This document shows positions 20,937 through 32,621 of a DNA stretch of 64,000 nt, piece by piece; position 1 is the stretch's first letter; every line of letters starts with the position of its first letter. Made by a program: the position numbers and the translations under genes. This DNA comes from Beta vulgaris subsp. vulgaris (taxonomy: Eukaryota > Streptophyta > Magnoliopsida > Caryophyllales > Amaranthaceae). The stretch is from the NCBI RefSeq assembly GCF_026745355.1, contig NC_079209.1, forward strand, positions 29,034,865 to 29,098,864, read 5' to 3'. The notes beneath the pieces are model-generated. The model had not been told where the DNA came from and ran no database searches. It was given only the letters and a program-made list of their open reading frames with translations.

Positions 20937-21135
20937 ACCAAACTGGTGATCAAGCTTAGTCTTCTACAAGAGATTGGGGAACGGTACCTTGATCACAGGA
21001 GTACTAGATGGAACTTATTTAGCTATTGTCGGCTTCTCTACATTGTTAGCCTCTTCCAAAGCTGTGGAATTTTCAATGACAACTTCATTTTTTTCTGGCT
21101 CAACCTGATCATCCTTAGGCATCTCTAGAATAACA

Positions 21136-22520
21136 TATTGTGTTCCACTCTTAAGAGTGATGGCATTGCTAGTATCCATTGTTTGCATTGGCTGTGAAGG
21201 AAATGACCCAGACAGCCTACTACAAGAATATCTAGCTGACTGAGCTATTGAGTCTCCAACATCATGTTATGTGTACCCAACTTTTATAGCTGAGCTTTTG
21301 TATATGTTTGCACAGCATTAAAACCTTTCTACATCTGAAATATCATGTTTTTCAACTCTAACATAGTTGGATCAAAAGTAGGAATAGGTTTTTGTGGAGC
21401 TTGATTTACATATAAGCCAAGAGAGCTTGTTGTTGAGGTTGATATTGTAGAACTTGATTTTGAGCCACATATGGTTATTGAGGTTGATGATTCAATACAT
21501 TATTGCTCCTATATGAGACTTTTGGATGATTTCTCAACCCTGGGTTATAAGTGTTAGAATAAGGATCTAACTGACCTCTGGGTTGTGACTAAGAAGCATT
21601 GACTGCCTCACAATTGCCCCCAAAATTAGAATATAGGATAGCAGGGTACTCTTGAGAGTTCCTGTTCTCCCATAAGAATCATAAATGAGAGCATCGTAAC
21701 TACAAGCACTAGCCATCGCGTTAACACTCGTATGGGAGGAGGAATCAGTACCTAGCTTCAAAGAATGGATATTTTGGTTTAGAGCAGCTAGTTGCCCGGA
21801 CAGTAAAGAATAGGCTTCAACATCATGTTTGCCGAATGAATAGTAGACGCTTGATTAGAAGCGAGTTTCTCCATAAGTTCATACCCTCCTTCTATAGCCT
21901 TATCGATGAAGAACCCACTAGAGGCTGCATCAATTACATGCCTTGTATATGCATCAACTCGTGTAGAAAATATGACACAAATGCCACTAGTCTAAATCAT
22001 AATGAGGACAAAGGCATTGCAGATCCTTGAATCTTTCTCAAGCTTCATACAATGACTTGCCAGGATCTTGGGTGAAACTCACTATCGCATGACGCATATC
22101 TACAGTCTTTTGAGAAGGATACCACATGAGAAGAAAATAATTTATAGTTTTGCCAAGTGGTGATGGTGGAAGGCAACTTATTATACCAAATCAGAGCTTT
22201 GTCTCGCAGTGAAAAGCCAATTAAAAATCAGCTTCATCTCACCAGTAGTAAAACCAGTTTGTTTCTGAGTAGCACAACATTGTAAAAATCGTTGCAAGTG
22301 CTGATTTGGGTCTTCAGATGGTAACCCAACAAACTAATCATTCTGAGCCATATCCAGAACATGAGACTTGATTTTAAATTTGTAGTAGCGATAGTAGGCA
22401 TCAGTAACCCATTGGGTATATTATTGGGAAATGGTTGATTGTGCATAATCCCTAAAGGTTCGTGTAACATTCTCACCCAATTTAAGAGAAATGGGTGTGG
22501 TAGAGAATTCTTGATGTGGT
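21136..22520 (-). pseudogene. gag: Athila-family gag, duplicated copy 1
   Basis: Read on the minus strand in shifting frames, the region carries WYNKLPSTITTW-like and DPGKSLYEAWERF-like gag phrases at about 22180-22050. A linker follows (22000-21500), then a Gln-rich spacer and SITLKSGTQ-like text near 21150, the usual pre-protease phrase. It is duplicated at 27677-29070 with a few per cent differences. No frame survives. Confidence 0.7.
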
Positions 22521-24092
22521 GAGGATAGTTATACTATTGTATCTGAATTAAAATCTAATATTATACTAACTAAATAAGATGAAAGTGTTGTTTTAGTAAA
22601 CTACTAAGCCAATAACATAATTAAATATGAGGAAATGAATCAATTAATAAAGAACTAGGATCATGGATCCCTATGCATACAATTCATAAAATCAGGGATG
22701 AATAACAACTACCTAAATAGTCAATTTACCTAGGGCACATGTAATTTCTCTCGAACATTACCTCCCTCAAAGATCACCTAACCGCTCTCGCATGGTCAAG
22801 GATCACTCTGCCTAATGACTGAAAGCCTATACAATATCTCTCCTATCGAAGTAGATTCACTATTGCGATAGTAGAAATACAAATCAGGTATAAATCTTGC
22901 ATGAACGATTCAACCATAGGAAGCAATAATAAAAATAAAAGGCAATTAGACAAATCTATCAATCCCTCATTGCATACATAGATCCCTACAATACTATAAA
23001 TATGACTACTCATCATGTTTATGAAAACAATAACAAAATCAATAAAAAAATTCATACTTGAAATAATTGTAAATAACAAAGAAATGAATCTAAAAAATAA
23101 TAAAGAAAGAAATAATGAAGATTACCAAATTGAAGAACTTTATTGAACTTGTGAAAAATCCAAAGATCTAATCTTTGATCCAAAGAGAGAAGTAATAAAC
23201 TAAAGTTTGTGAGTCACTCGAGAGCAAAATATGAAAACAAAGGTTAAACAAAAAAGTTCACAACAATATTCTGATTTTCCTATTTAAACTCAACCTAAAA
23301 CAGATAAGAAAAATAATAAAAGAAATAACCCGAAAATATTAAGATAAGTGTGTCGGGTCAAGCGCCCGATCAGGCCAAATACGCCCGATGAAATCGGGCT
23401 CAGCACAAAAAAAACAATGCTTGATGCAATCGGGCCAACCCATCTGATGTAATTGGGCCGCTCAAGCTTCAGCATCAATGCACGCAGACACGCCCGCTGA
23501 AATCGGACTAACCTGCCGGATCAGGCTGCAACTGCAAGCAACAAATGGGGGAAGGACGCCCGATCGACCCCGCAACAAAACTGCTTGTTGTCGCTTGTGG
23601 GCGCTCAATCGGGCTTGGGTGCTTTTCTTCACTTTTGGCTTCAACTGCCAAGTCTTCAACTCTTCTTTTTCCCAAGGGTCCCGTAAAGTATCCTCGGAAC
23701 CTTGAAACTTAACATATGAGCCTTCAAACCTCTCCAATTCAATGTAGCAGTCATAAAATAGTAGAAAGTATGGAAACAGTTCCCTAAAACTTGCAAATCG
23801 ACCCAAATCAGAAAACTACATCTAGATGGAGAAAGTTAGCATAAAATGGCTCCTAAGAGCACCATTGACATGCATTTTAGCTTATAAAAAGGGGAAAAGC
23901 CTCAATATTAAACCGTAACATGAGATGTGAACACATCTTGGGCTTTACAGGATGGGCCGGAGATCTACGTCGAATGGGCCATGACGACGCAAATGCCGGA
24001 TCCAAAAACACAACTAACGATCTACGTTGGATTGGCTTTGAGATCTGATGCAAATCCCCAAATCCAAAACCCAATGGTGGATCTGCGTCGGA
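22521..24092 (-). repeat. 5' LTR region of the Athila element, duplicated copy 1
   Basis: Non-coding and nearly identical to 29428-31015. Contains a block at about 23340-23600 of repeated CCCGAT..ATCGGG inverted motifs, and at 23940-24090 diverged repeats of GATCTGCGTCGGATGG. The region starts at the internal deletion (GAGGATAG|TTATACT, 22530) and ends at the block Z junction near 24092. The exact LTR start is not defined. Confidence 0.6.
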
Positions 24093-25096
24093 TGGATTTT
24101 TAATTTTTGTGATTATGAGAAAAATAATGAAATAAAGTATATACACCTCCCAAAAGCCATAATAAAGCATTGTCCTCAAATGCTTGAACAAGACGATCAA
24201 AGGAGGGGAGGGGGAGAAACATGAAATCAACAAGCACATGTTTCGCAAATCATAATCTATTAGACAAATAGAAAAGAAATATGCTACCAAATAATAGGTG
24301 GGTGTAAATACTCAAAAACGACCCAATCTCTCCAAGTCAACCCAACTATTTCAAAACCTTGATTTATTGTCTACGTAATATTGAGAATGGTTGTTATTCC
24401 AACTATGTACTTCCATCAAACCAAAGATTGAACAAGAAATGAGAAAAAAAAATACAAATAATAAATCACGGGTAATTTTCGAGATATACTTATTTAAGGT
24501 GCTAAATAAATTTGACCTTTATAGTAAATAACAATTCAACCATCACAAGAGTGTCAAATGCATTAGCATACTTTTTGATTATTAATAAGCATACAATGAC
24601 ACCATAAATATTGTGGATAAGGTCCCATGAAACTCCATGTAGTAAGGAGAGGGATCCCAAAAAAACATCAAAAGAAAAAACTAAGAAATAAGAAGAAGAA
24701 TCAAAATAAAAAAAAAAGAAAAAGAAGAATGAAATGGCAATCTCTCCTAAAAATAATTGTTATTGTGTGGCAATCTCACTCTTGTCGTTAAAAATAAACA
24801 ATTTGAGCACTTCAGGGTCATAATATGCAAGAAACTCATCTAAAACTTAAGTTTTGAAAGATGAGAATAGATATGAAAGTATAGGGGAATAAAGTCAATC
24901 TTTCTTGTAAATGAAATAGAAGGAAGGAAACCAGGTTTTTATTAACCACTTGTTCGTGCAAATTCAGTTGAATGACTTTGCAAAAAAGTCAATGGACACC
25001 CAATAGTTAGATACTGAATTTCACGGGAGTCTTAGTCCCTAGGGGTTACCGGTTTCAATTTGATAAAACCTTGCTAACGTATTTATAATAGCCTAA

Positions 25097-25605
25097 TCTC
25101 TATTATATAAGTCAAGGGAGGAGGTGTGGTGTCCTCTTTTGAAGTGACTAAAATATCCTTAATGATTTAATTAATGGAATGAAAAAAATTACAAAAGCAA
25201 ATCATTTAAAACTCCAACTTGCCATTTAAAACAAGTTTAAAATGGTATATGCATCAAATACTTCAATCAAAAATTAAATGGACAAAATATTTATACCTTA
25301 TAAAAAAGATGGCATGCATAACGTGCACATGAAAAGTCTAACATTCACTACCTTTGATACTCTTTAATTCAGTTAAACCAACTCATTATTTTTGTTCTTT
25401 GCTCAATATTCATTCACAAAAATTAATGTTAACAATCACTCACAACCTTTTTATTTTTTTACATTAGCGAATTAATATATCTAAATTCATCTAACTGTTG
25501 AATTTTTCACATTTAAGTTTAATCATAAATAAAGTACGAATGGAGTATCTAATAGAATAACAAAATTTGAAATTAACGCACGCATCGCGTGCCAATGAAG
25601 GCTAG
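25097..25605 (+). mobile_element. Non-autonomous Helitron, 509 bp
   Basis: Starts TCTCTATTATATAAG and ends CTAG, with a 6-bp-stem hairpin GCACGC-ATC-GCGTGC (25578-25592) nine bases before the terminal CTAG. It sits between A and T with no target duplication. Copies B (about 41030) and C (about 48000) show the empty site GCCTAATATAATTAAAC. These are the full set of plant Helitron hallmarks. No Rep/helicase coding; the interior is AT-rich. Confidence 0.96.
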
Positions 25606-26028
25606 TATATTTAAACTATAACGCCTAATAATTTCAGGCGACGTGTATTAAATAAGAGGATCAACACAAAAATTAATATATTAATTAAAGTTGAATATTC
25701 CCACTTATGTCATAAACTTCTGGAAAGATTCTATAACACACATAAAGATAAACCAAGCTGGACAATTAAAGGACAAACATGAAGATGAATACCTTCATGG
25801 ATTTCGACAAAATTGGAGATTGAACAAACTTGATAACTCAATACATGCTCTAATTCTGGGCTAGAGGCTAACTATAACCCCACAAAGGGGTTGGCTAATC
25901 TAGGTAAAGCTACGCTAGAGAAAAGTACATTGCACGTTTGTTGTGTGTTGTGTTTTTTGTTTTGTTCTGATGTTCCTTCTTGTATATATTGCGAAGACAT
26001 GTATAACTTCCTTGCTTCTTGGAGGGAA

Positions 26029-26058
26029 GTGATTTGAATCATTTATGATTCAAATCAC
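26029..26058. repeat. 30-bp near-perfect palindrome
   Basis: GTGATTTGAATCA, TTTA, TGATTCAAATCAC; both arms pair fully. It recurs in block Z copies B (about 41450) and C (about 48430, with one arm mutated). Role unknown. Confidence 0.9.
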
Positions 26059-26413
26059 AACTGCCATTTTCTGGCTCCATGACAATCACGTTACATTACC
26101 CAAGTTCTTGCATACTTTCATAATTAGGTTAACTTCCAGCCACGTCATCATCTTTCTCGTTGCTTAACTTTCAACCATTATCTCTTGATTATTGCTGATA
26201 GTTGAGCTTTCTTCTATGTATCGTTGACTATTGACTTTTGTTGACTACTTCTCGTGGGCATCTTGATATAATTGGGCCTACAATTACGTGATTATTAGAC
26301 CCTTTAGGCCTTGATTCAATGAATCATAATAAATGCTAACTATGATGTAATTGAACCCCTTATTTGTGAGGTGATGTACTCAGAACCCAAAAATCATTAG
26401 TAGAGAGTTATGC

Positions 26414-27106
26414 TCAATGACCATATTCAATTTGTTTCATAAGCATTCTGAAATTTGCTTCCTCCATAATTCTAAGATGATCGACAAATTTTTCTGTAGG
26501 ATGGTTGAATTTAGTGGAAAAGAACAATATATCATGCATTCTTTCCTTTTTTCTTCTAGCCATTGTAAAATCCATTAGAAAGGTTTGTCTAGCGCCTGAT
26601 TCTAAAGGATAATTTTGCACCATCCAATAGGGATCCATGAGATTATGCCATTTATGGCATGTACATATGTATTGCACTATTCGCGAAATCTTTATACTGT
26701 TTGTGTTACCTTTAACAAAGAGCCTTTTTAGATATCTTCAAGGTATATCTGGCTGCCAGATTTCTTCCATGATAGCTTTACCCCAAGATTTACACACCAA
26801 TAAGGAAGTAACTTGATCATTTATGTCAAGTTTTGGAAATATCCATGCTTGCATCAAATATAAATCTGACCCTATTTGAAAGACCTTAGATTTTTTAAGC
26901 ATCTTGGATCCTTTTGTATTATAGGATGTTTACCAAAACACTTATCGATTGTAGTGTTCCATTTGATGGATTCTTCTCTTGTGAAATTTTTCTTATCTTC
27001 ATACATAATATCCAATGCTTTAGGATGGTTTAAACATTTATAGGGATGAGGTTTATATATATGTTGGACATATTGGACGAAACATTAATAGTCGAGTAAA
27101 ATCCAT
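26414..27106 (-). pseudogene. Gene beta, copy A: unknown plant gene with an F-box-like 'LLVCKSWGK' segment
   Basis: Exon-like 5' part from ATG at 27106 (MDFTRLLMF) through HPKALDIMYEDKK, then a 1-base deletion in the A-run at about 26900 shifts the frame. It continues as TSLLVCKSWGKAIMEEIWQPDIP (26800-26735) and stops. The 3' part is open over 87 codons (26677-26414): MQYICTCHKWHNLMDPYW, ESGARQTFLMDF, EKFVDHLRIMEEANFRML. An intron probably lies between. 'LLVCKSWGK' resembles the core of F-box-like repeats ('L..VCK.W'), a weak similarity. Related to gene alpha. Function unknown; copy A has the cleaner 3' part, copy C the cleaner 5' part. Confidence 0.55.
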
Positions 27107-27391
27107 CACTGACCTTCACAGATGTTGTTTCCTAATCTTGAAATATGTTGTTTCCTTATACATATTTATAGATGAAGATCTAAACTTTTATCCGCTTATT
27201 TTCTTAGCCACTTAATTAAAAGGCATTTATTATTTAGAGAAAAACAAGCATCGAATGACACGTAATAATTTGTTAAACTGCCATGAAATAATATTATTTT
27301 ATTAATTATTTCCTATTATAATTGGACAATTACTTTTATAAGTAATTTCATAAATACTAATATTCATCTATTTGAAGATAAATATTACAAG

Positions 27392-27670
27392 TTAATTAAA
27401 AGAAAAATCCCGAATAGGAATCTTCTGGAGATGATCCCGACAAACAACTCCTGCCATGGCATGGTAGTCTTCATCCTCAATGTCGTATCCTGTCGCATAT
27501 CTTATGACGGCAAAATAGTAGCCATCTCCCGGTACATAATTGCATTTTGCCTTGAAGATCATCCTGTGATAAGTGTTATCCCAGGCGTATCTTCTATTCA
27601 AGAGGGCGAGATACATCCAAGGGAAGAAGTTTTCTGAGACCCAGAGTTCCCATAATTGGCATAGACCCAG
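27392..27670 (-). pseudogene. Gene alpha, copy A: 3' part only
   Basis: Open from about 27668 in the frame CQLWELWVSENFFPWMYLALLNRRY, continuing NTYHRMIFKAKCNYVPGDGYYFAVI and EDEDYHAMAGVVCRDHLQKIPIRDFSFN to a stop at 27392. It is the better-preserved version of the 3' part in copy C, where WELW has become WEL-stop. The 5' part is missing because the duplication junction with Athila gag copy 2 falls here. Confidence 0.65.
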
Positions 27671-27685
27671 GTATCATATTGCGTT

Positions 27686-29210
27686 CCACTCTTAAGAGTG
27701 ATGGCATTGCTAGTATTCATTGTTTGCATTGGCTGTGAAGGAAATGACCCAGACAACCTACTACAAGAATAACTAGCTGACTGAGCTAGTTGAGTCTCCA
27801 ACATCATGTTATGTATACCCAACTTTTATGGCCGAGCTTTTGTATATGTTTGCACAACATTAAAACCTTTCTACATCTGAAATATCATGTTTTTCAACTC
27901 TAACATAGTTGGATCAAAAGTAGGAATAGGTTTTTGTGGAGCTTGATTTACATATAAGCCAAGAGGAGCTTGTTGTTGAGGTTGATATTGTAGAACTTGA
28001 TTTTGAGGCACATATGGTTATTGAGGTTGATGATTCAATACATTATTGCTCCTATATGAGAGGTTTGGATGATTTCTCAACCCTGTGTTATAAGTGTTTG
28101 AATAAGGATCTAACTAACCCCTGGGTTGTGACTAAGAAGCATTGACTGCCTCACGGTTGCCCCCAAAATTAGAAGATAGGATTGTAGGGTACTCTTGAGA
28201 GTTTTAGTTCTCCCTTAAGAATCACAAATGAGAGCATTGTAACTACAAGCACTAGCCATCGCGCTAACACTCATATGGGAGCTAGGAGGAATTAGTACCT
28301 AGCTTCAAAGATTGGATATTTTGGTTTAGAGTAGCTAGTTGCCCGGACAGTAAAGAATAGGCTTCAACATCATGTTTGCCGAATGAATAGTAAACGCTTG
28401 ATTAGAAGCGAGTTTCTCCATAAGTTCATACCCTCCTTCTATAGCCTTATCGATGAAGAACCCACCGGAGGCTCCATCAATTACATGCCTTGTATATGCA
28501 TCAACTCGTGTAAAAAATCTGATACAAATGTCATTAGTCTAAATCATGATGAGGACAAAGGCGTTGCAGATCCTTGAATCTTTCCCAAGCTTCATACAAT
28601 GACTCGCCAGGATCTTGGGTGAAACTCACTATTGCATGACGCATATCTGCAGTCTTCTGATACCACATGAGAAGAAAATAATTGATAGTTATGCCCAAGT
28701 GGTGATAGTGGAAGGCAGCTTATTATACCAAAACAGAGCTTTGTCTCGCAGAGAAAAGCCAATTAAAAATCAGCTTCATCTCACTAGTAGTAAAACTAGT
28801 TTGTTTCTGAGTAGCACAACCTTTCTAAAAATCGTTGTAAGTGCTGATTTGGGTCTTCAGATGGTAACCCAGCAAACTAATTATTCTGAGCCATATCCAG
28901 AACATGAGACTTGATTTTAAATTTGTAGTAGTGATAGTAGGCATCAGTACCCCATTGGGTATATTATTAGGAAATGGTTGATTGTGCATAATCCCTGAAG
29001 GTTCGTGTAACATTCTCACCCATTTTAAGAGAAATAGGTGTGGTAGAGAATTCTTGATGTGGTGAGGATAGTGGAGAAGGGATTTGTTGGGAAGGTGTCC
29101 CTACAGACAACTTTCCTTGCATAGTTTTCTTTCTAAGTCTACGAGCAGTCTTTTCAATCTCTAGATTAAATGGAATGAGATTTGGGGATTTTAATTTCCT
29201 GCTCATTCAC
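27686..29210 (-). pseudogene. gag: Athila-family gag, duplicated copy 2, with the N-terminal region
   Basis: Same content as 21136-22520 plus an upstream part: a minus-strand open stretch 29206-28967 begins MSRKLKSPNLIPFNLEIEKTARRLRKKT and continues FSTTPISLKMGENVTRTFRDY, the segment that leads into the gag core. Lysine/arginine-rich starts like this are usual for Athila gag. Stops later on show it is dead. Confidence 0.7.
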
Positions 29211-29309
29211 CAAAAACACTAAAACAAATGTTAGATGCTCCGAAGAGCAGTTGTTCTTCAGAGTAAGTTAGTGTAATACTATAATTTAAAAAGAATAAAA
29301 ATAAACTGT

Positions 29310-29327
29310 ATCCCGACAACGGCACCA
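29310..29327 (-). promoter_or_regulatory. Primer-binding site, tRNA-Asp type
   Basis: The minus strand reads TGGTGCCGTTGTCGGGAT, close to the Athila TGGCGCCGTTGCCGGGGA. It lies just inside an LTR end, CTTTCAAATTT. Copy 1 (22530) has lost it by deletion. Confidence 0.85.
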
Positions 29328-31015
29328 AAATTTGAAAGGCTAAAGTCTTATCACCTTATGAAAAATAACCTAAGGTCCACTAAGAAGTAGTCAGGGAAGT
29401 CAGGATCGAATCTATAGAGACATAGTTATACTATTGTATCTGAATTAAAATCTAATATTATACTAACTAAATAAGATGAAAGTGTTGTTTTACTAAACTA
29501 CTAAGCCAATAACATAATTAAATATGAGGAAATGAATCAATTAATAAAGAACTAGGATCATGGATCCCTATGCATACAATTCATAAAATCAGGGACGAAT
29601 AACAACTACCTAAATAGTCAATTTACCTAGGGCACATGTAATTTCTCTCGAACATTACCTCCCTCAAAGATCACCTAACCGCTCTCGCATGGTCAAGGAT
29701 CACTCTGCCTAATGACTGAAAGCCTATACAATATCTCTCCTATCGAAGTAGATTCACTATTGCGATAGTAGAAATACAAATCAGGTATAAATCTTGCATG
29801 AACGATTCAACCATAGGAAGCAATAATAAAAATAAAAGGCAATTAGACACATCTATCAATCCCTCATTGCATACATAGATCCCTACAATTCTATAAATAT
29901 GACTACTCATCATGTTTATGAAAACAATAACAAAATCAATATAAAAATTCATACTTGAAATAATTGTAAATAACAAAGAAATGAATCTAAACAATAATAA
30001 AGAAAGAAATAATGAAGATTACCAAATTGAAGAACTTTATTGAACTTGTGAAAAATCCAAAGATCTAATCTTTGATCCAAAGAGAGAATTAATAAACTAA
30101 AGTTTGTGAATAACTCTAGAGCAAAATATGAAAACAAAGGTTAAACAAAAAAGTTCACAACAATATTCTGCTTTTCCTATTAAAACTCAACCTAAAACAG
30201 ATAAGAAAAGTAATAAAAGAAATAACCCGAGAATATTAAGATAAGTGTGTCGGGTCAAGCGCCCGATCGGGCCAAATACGCCCGATGAAATCGGGCTCAG
30301 CACTTCGATCACAGCATAAAAAAAACCAATGCTTGATGCAATTGCCAACCATCTGATGTAATTGGGCCGCTCAAGCTTTAGCATCAATGCACGCACACAC
30401 ATCCGATGAAATCGGACTAACCTGCCGGATCAGGCTGCAACTGCAAGCAACAAATGGGGGAAGGACGCCCGATCGACCCCGCAACAAAACTGCTTGTTGT
30501 CGCTTGTGGGCGCTCGATCGGGCTTGGGTGCTTTTCTTCGCTCTTGGCTTCAACTGCCAAGTCTTCAACTCTTCTTTTTCCAAAGGGTCCCGTAAAGTAT
30601 CCTCAGGACCTTGAAACTTAGCATAGGAGCCTTCAAACCTCTCCAATTCAGTGTAGCAGTCATAAAATAGTAGAAAGTATAGAAACAGTTCCCTAAAACA
30701 TGCAAATCGACAAAAATGAGAAAACTACATCTAGATGGAGAAAGTTAGCATAAAATGGCTCCTAATAAGAGCATCATTGACATGCATTTTAGCTTATAAA
30801 AAAGGGGAAAGACTCTATATTAAATCGTAACATGAGATGTGTTGTAAATGAACACATCTTGGGCTTTACAGGATGGGCCAGAGATCTACGTCGAATGGGC
30901 CATGACGATGCAAATCCTGGATCCAAAAACACAACTAACGATCTACGTTTGATTGGCTTTGTGATCTGATGCAAATCCCCGAATCCAAAAACCCAATGGT
31001 GGATCTGCGTTGGAT
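29328..31015 (-). repeat. 5' LTR region of the Athila element, duplicated copy 2
   Basis: Starts at the PBS and matches 22530-24090. It carries the CCCGATC/GATCGGG inverted motifs at 30250-30520 and the GATCTACGTCGAATGG-type repeats from 30880. The LTR start is not defined, so the right boundary is only where copy 1 ends. Confidence 0.6.
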
Positions 31016-31173
31016 GGGTTTTGAGGTCCGATGTAAATCTCTGAATCTAAAAACCCAACTGCTTTACTCATCTGCATCGGATGAGCCTAGGCGTCAGATG
31101 CGAATCGTATGATTCAAGGATTTGCATCGCAATAAAAGCACATTCGACACAAATCTTTGGATACAAGACACCA
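30880..31173. repeat. Diverged repeats of a GATCTGCGTCGGATG motif (left part)
   Basis: About 65-bp units alternate GATCTGCGTCGGATGGGTTTTG with GTCCGATGCAAATCCCCGAATCC. They continue after the LTR retrotransposon at 33157-33340. The motif resembles CACTA subterminal repeats such as those of 16832-18346, so an old CACTA terminus is possible, but no CACTA end is visible. Confidence 0.45.
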
Positions 31174-31684
31174 TGATGTGATTTTTGTTGGCGGTTCGAA
31201 CTCTTTTTGTGTTTTTATGATTTTATGGACGAACAACAATAAGAATAAAAGGGATAGGCTCTTAAATCGCAGTTTAAGAGGTTCTCTTGTGAGTCTCAGC
31301 TCCAAGATCACACAAAGTCGCGGTTTGTGTATTTGAACACTCAGTTCTATGCAAGCACAAGCTTAACACTTTAATCTAAAACTTCTCTACTTTATTATGA
31401 TGGCCGAATAGCCTTTATATACTACAATACTTTCCTAAACCTACTAGGACTAGTAAAGCTTAAAGATAAAAGATAATTAACCTAATCACACGCCTAATCC
31501 TAATAATTATTAAGACTCAATGATAAGGAATAGACTCCTACTCATAATAGGATTCCTTTATCATTTACACACTTACTTAAATAAAACCCTAAATTACATA
31601 GAATTCTAACAGAACTAGAACTCCACATAATTACTATTCTATTTCATATCACTTACATAAAATGATCATATCATATATTTATCA
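31174..31684 (-). repeat. 3' LTR of the non-autonomous element
   Basis: Starts (minus strand) TGATAAATATATGATATGATC and ends CAAAAATCACATCA. Preceded by the purine-rich AAGAGGGAGAGGA. Confidence 0.95.
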
Positions 31685-31702
31685 TCCTCTCCCTCTTGAA
31701 AA
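31685..31702 (-). promoter_or_regulatory. Polypurine tract
   Basis: The minus strand reads TTCAAGAGGGAGAGGA next to the 3' LTR, the expected primer site for plus-strand synthesis. Confidence 0.8.
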
Positions 31703-31725
31703 ACATCCTTGTCCTCAAGGGTCTT

Positions 31726-32259
31726 CTAAGCACTCCAAGATATCATCCAAATCAAGCGCACAATAATGTTAACAATCTGAATCTTGTCTCGATTTGTACC
31801 ATGCTTGGCATTACAAAGTTTTAATCTTCCAAAACTCCAACATGACTGTAGACTCACTTTGTTATTTCGCCTAAAAATAACATGAAGGACCTTTGAATCG
31901 TGAACATCAGAAGTGATTAGATTGGTTAATGCACAAGGAACTTCAACTAAAGGTATATATTTTGTTGCATCAATGTGAAGTATTGAATCTTCCTCATTTG
32001 AAACTTCAAAGATTAAATCTTGATCCTTAGGAAAAGAAAAAGTTTCAATCTTTTCGTCATCTTGAACAATGAAAACCAAATCTGAAAATTCGTCCTCTAT
32101 AGTGCAAGAATCATCTTCCAAATAACTATTAAGCTTTTCATCCAAAGAATATTGATTCAAGTCATATATCAAATCCCACTTTGGTTGTAGACGTATGGAC
32201 AATTCACCAAGAATTTCATCAGTTGTCAACTCATCATAAGAATGGAAACGATAATTCAT
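31726..32259 (-). CDS. Single ORF of the non-autonomous LTR retrotransposon, function unknown
   Basis: 177 codons from the first in-frame ATG (32259, MNYRFHSYDEL); the frame is open from 32334 but without an earlier ATG. The N-terminal half is acidic (EDDSCTIEDEFSDLVFIVQDDEK), the middle has IDATKYIPLVEVPCALTNLI, and the C-terminal part is basic (SFGRLKLCNAKHGTNRDKIQI) ending IVRLIWMISWSA. It reads toward the polypurine tract, as a 3' ORF would. I see no gag zinc knuckle, protease or polymerase motif. It could be a captured or reduced gag-like fragment. The intact frame in a recent insertion suggests it is expressed or only recently lost. Confidence 0.55.
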   Translation of the reverse strand: MNYRFHSYDELTTDEILGELSIRLQPKWDLIYDLNQYSLDEKLNSYLEDDSCTIEDEFSDLVFIVQDDEKIETFSFPKDQDLIFEVSNEEDSILHIDATKYIPLVEVPCALTNLITSDVHDSKVLHVIFRRNNKVSLQSCWSFGRLKLCNAKHGTNRDKIQIVNIIVRLIWMISWSA

Positions 32260-32621
32260 AGTTGGTTTATCATAATGTAGAAACTCCCAGATATTTTGAA
32301 TAAAAGTTTGAGATCTTAAACCTAAGTAAAACACCTCTAAATTTCATGAAATTTTGTCACAACATACCCTTTGGTGTTCTAAACACTCGACCAAAATTTC
32401 ATCAAAAAATAATAAGCCAATCGAATGCAGTTTTTATTTTACCTATAGTGTGTAATCTGTCCGAAAACAGAAATTTGCATCAAATATTTTCGTTCGTTGT
32501 GGCTTCGTTACTTATCGGATTGAGCTGAAATTTTGACACAACGTATCCCTATATGTTAGCTTTACACAAAAGCAAAAACATCACAATTTGGACACCGGAC
32601 GCGCCCTCACGCGCCGTCGCA

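Larger units (their letters stand above)
18347..24092 (-). mobile_element. Athila-lineage element, copy 1 (minus strand)
   Basis: Minus-strand order is 5' LTR (about 24090-22530), gag (22520-21136), gag/protease (20936-20137), RT (20024-19170), RNase H (about 19100-18500), integrase start (18450-18347) and, beyond the CACTA, the integrase zinc finger (16831-16747). A deletion relative to copy 2 has removed the gag start and PBS (equivalent of 29070-29427). All frames are broken. Confidence 0.85.
24093..27670. repeat. Block Z, copy A (segmental duplication)
   Basis: Begins TTTTTAATTTTTGTGATTATGAG and matches copies B (40012-42146) and C (46985-50113) over its length, apart from the Helitron at 25097 and small indels. 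It carries gene beta (27106-26414) and the 3' part of gene alpha (27670-27392), both on the minus strand. The left junction with the Athila LTR shows short homology (GGAT/GATTTTT). The right junction enters Athila gag copy 2 inside gene alpha. Confidence 0.9.
27671..31173 (-). mobile_element. Athila gag, PBS and 5' LTR, duplicated copy 2
   Basis: From GTTCCACTCTTAAGAGTGATGG (27686) this repeats 21140-24090. It is more complete than copy 1: it keeps the gag start region and PBS (29070-29427), which copy 1 lacks. It continues past the copy 1 breakpoint (about 31015) into diverged GCGTCGGATG repeats before the LTR retrotransposon at 31174. Confidence 0.85.

Noticed and set aside
23462..23806. 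ORFs of 114 and 75 codons on both strands, duplicated at 30371-30646
   Set aside because: They run through CCCGAT motifs of the Athila LTR in opposite frames; coding would be unexpected in an LTR and the frames differ between the copies.
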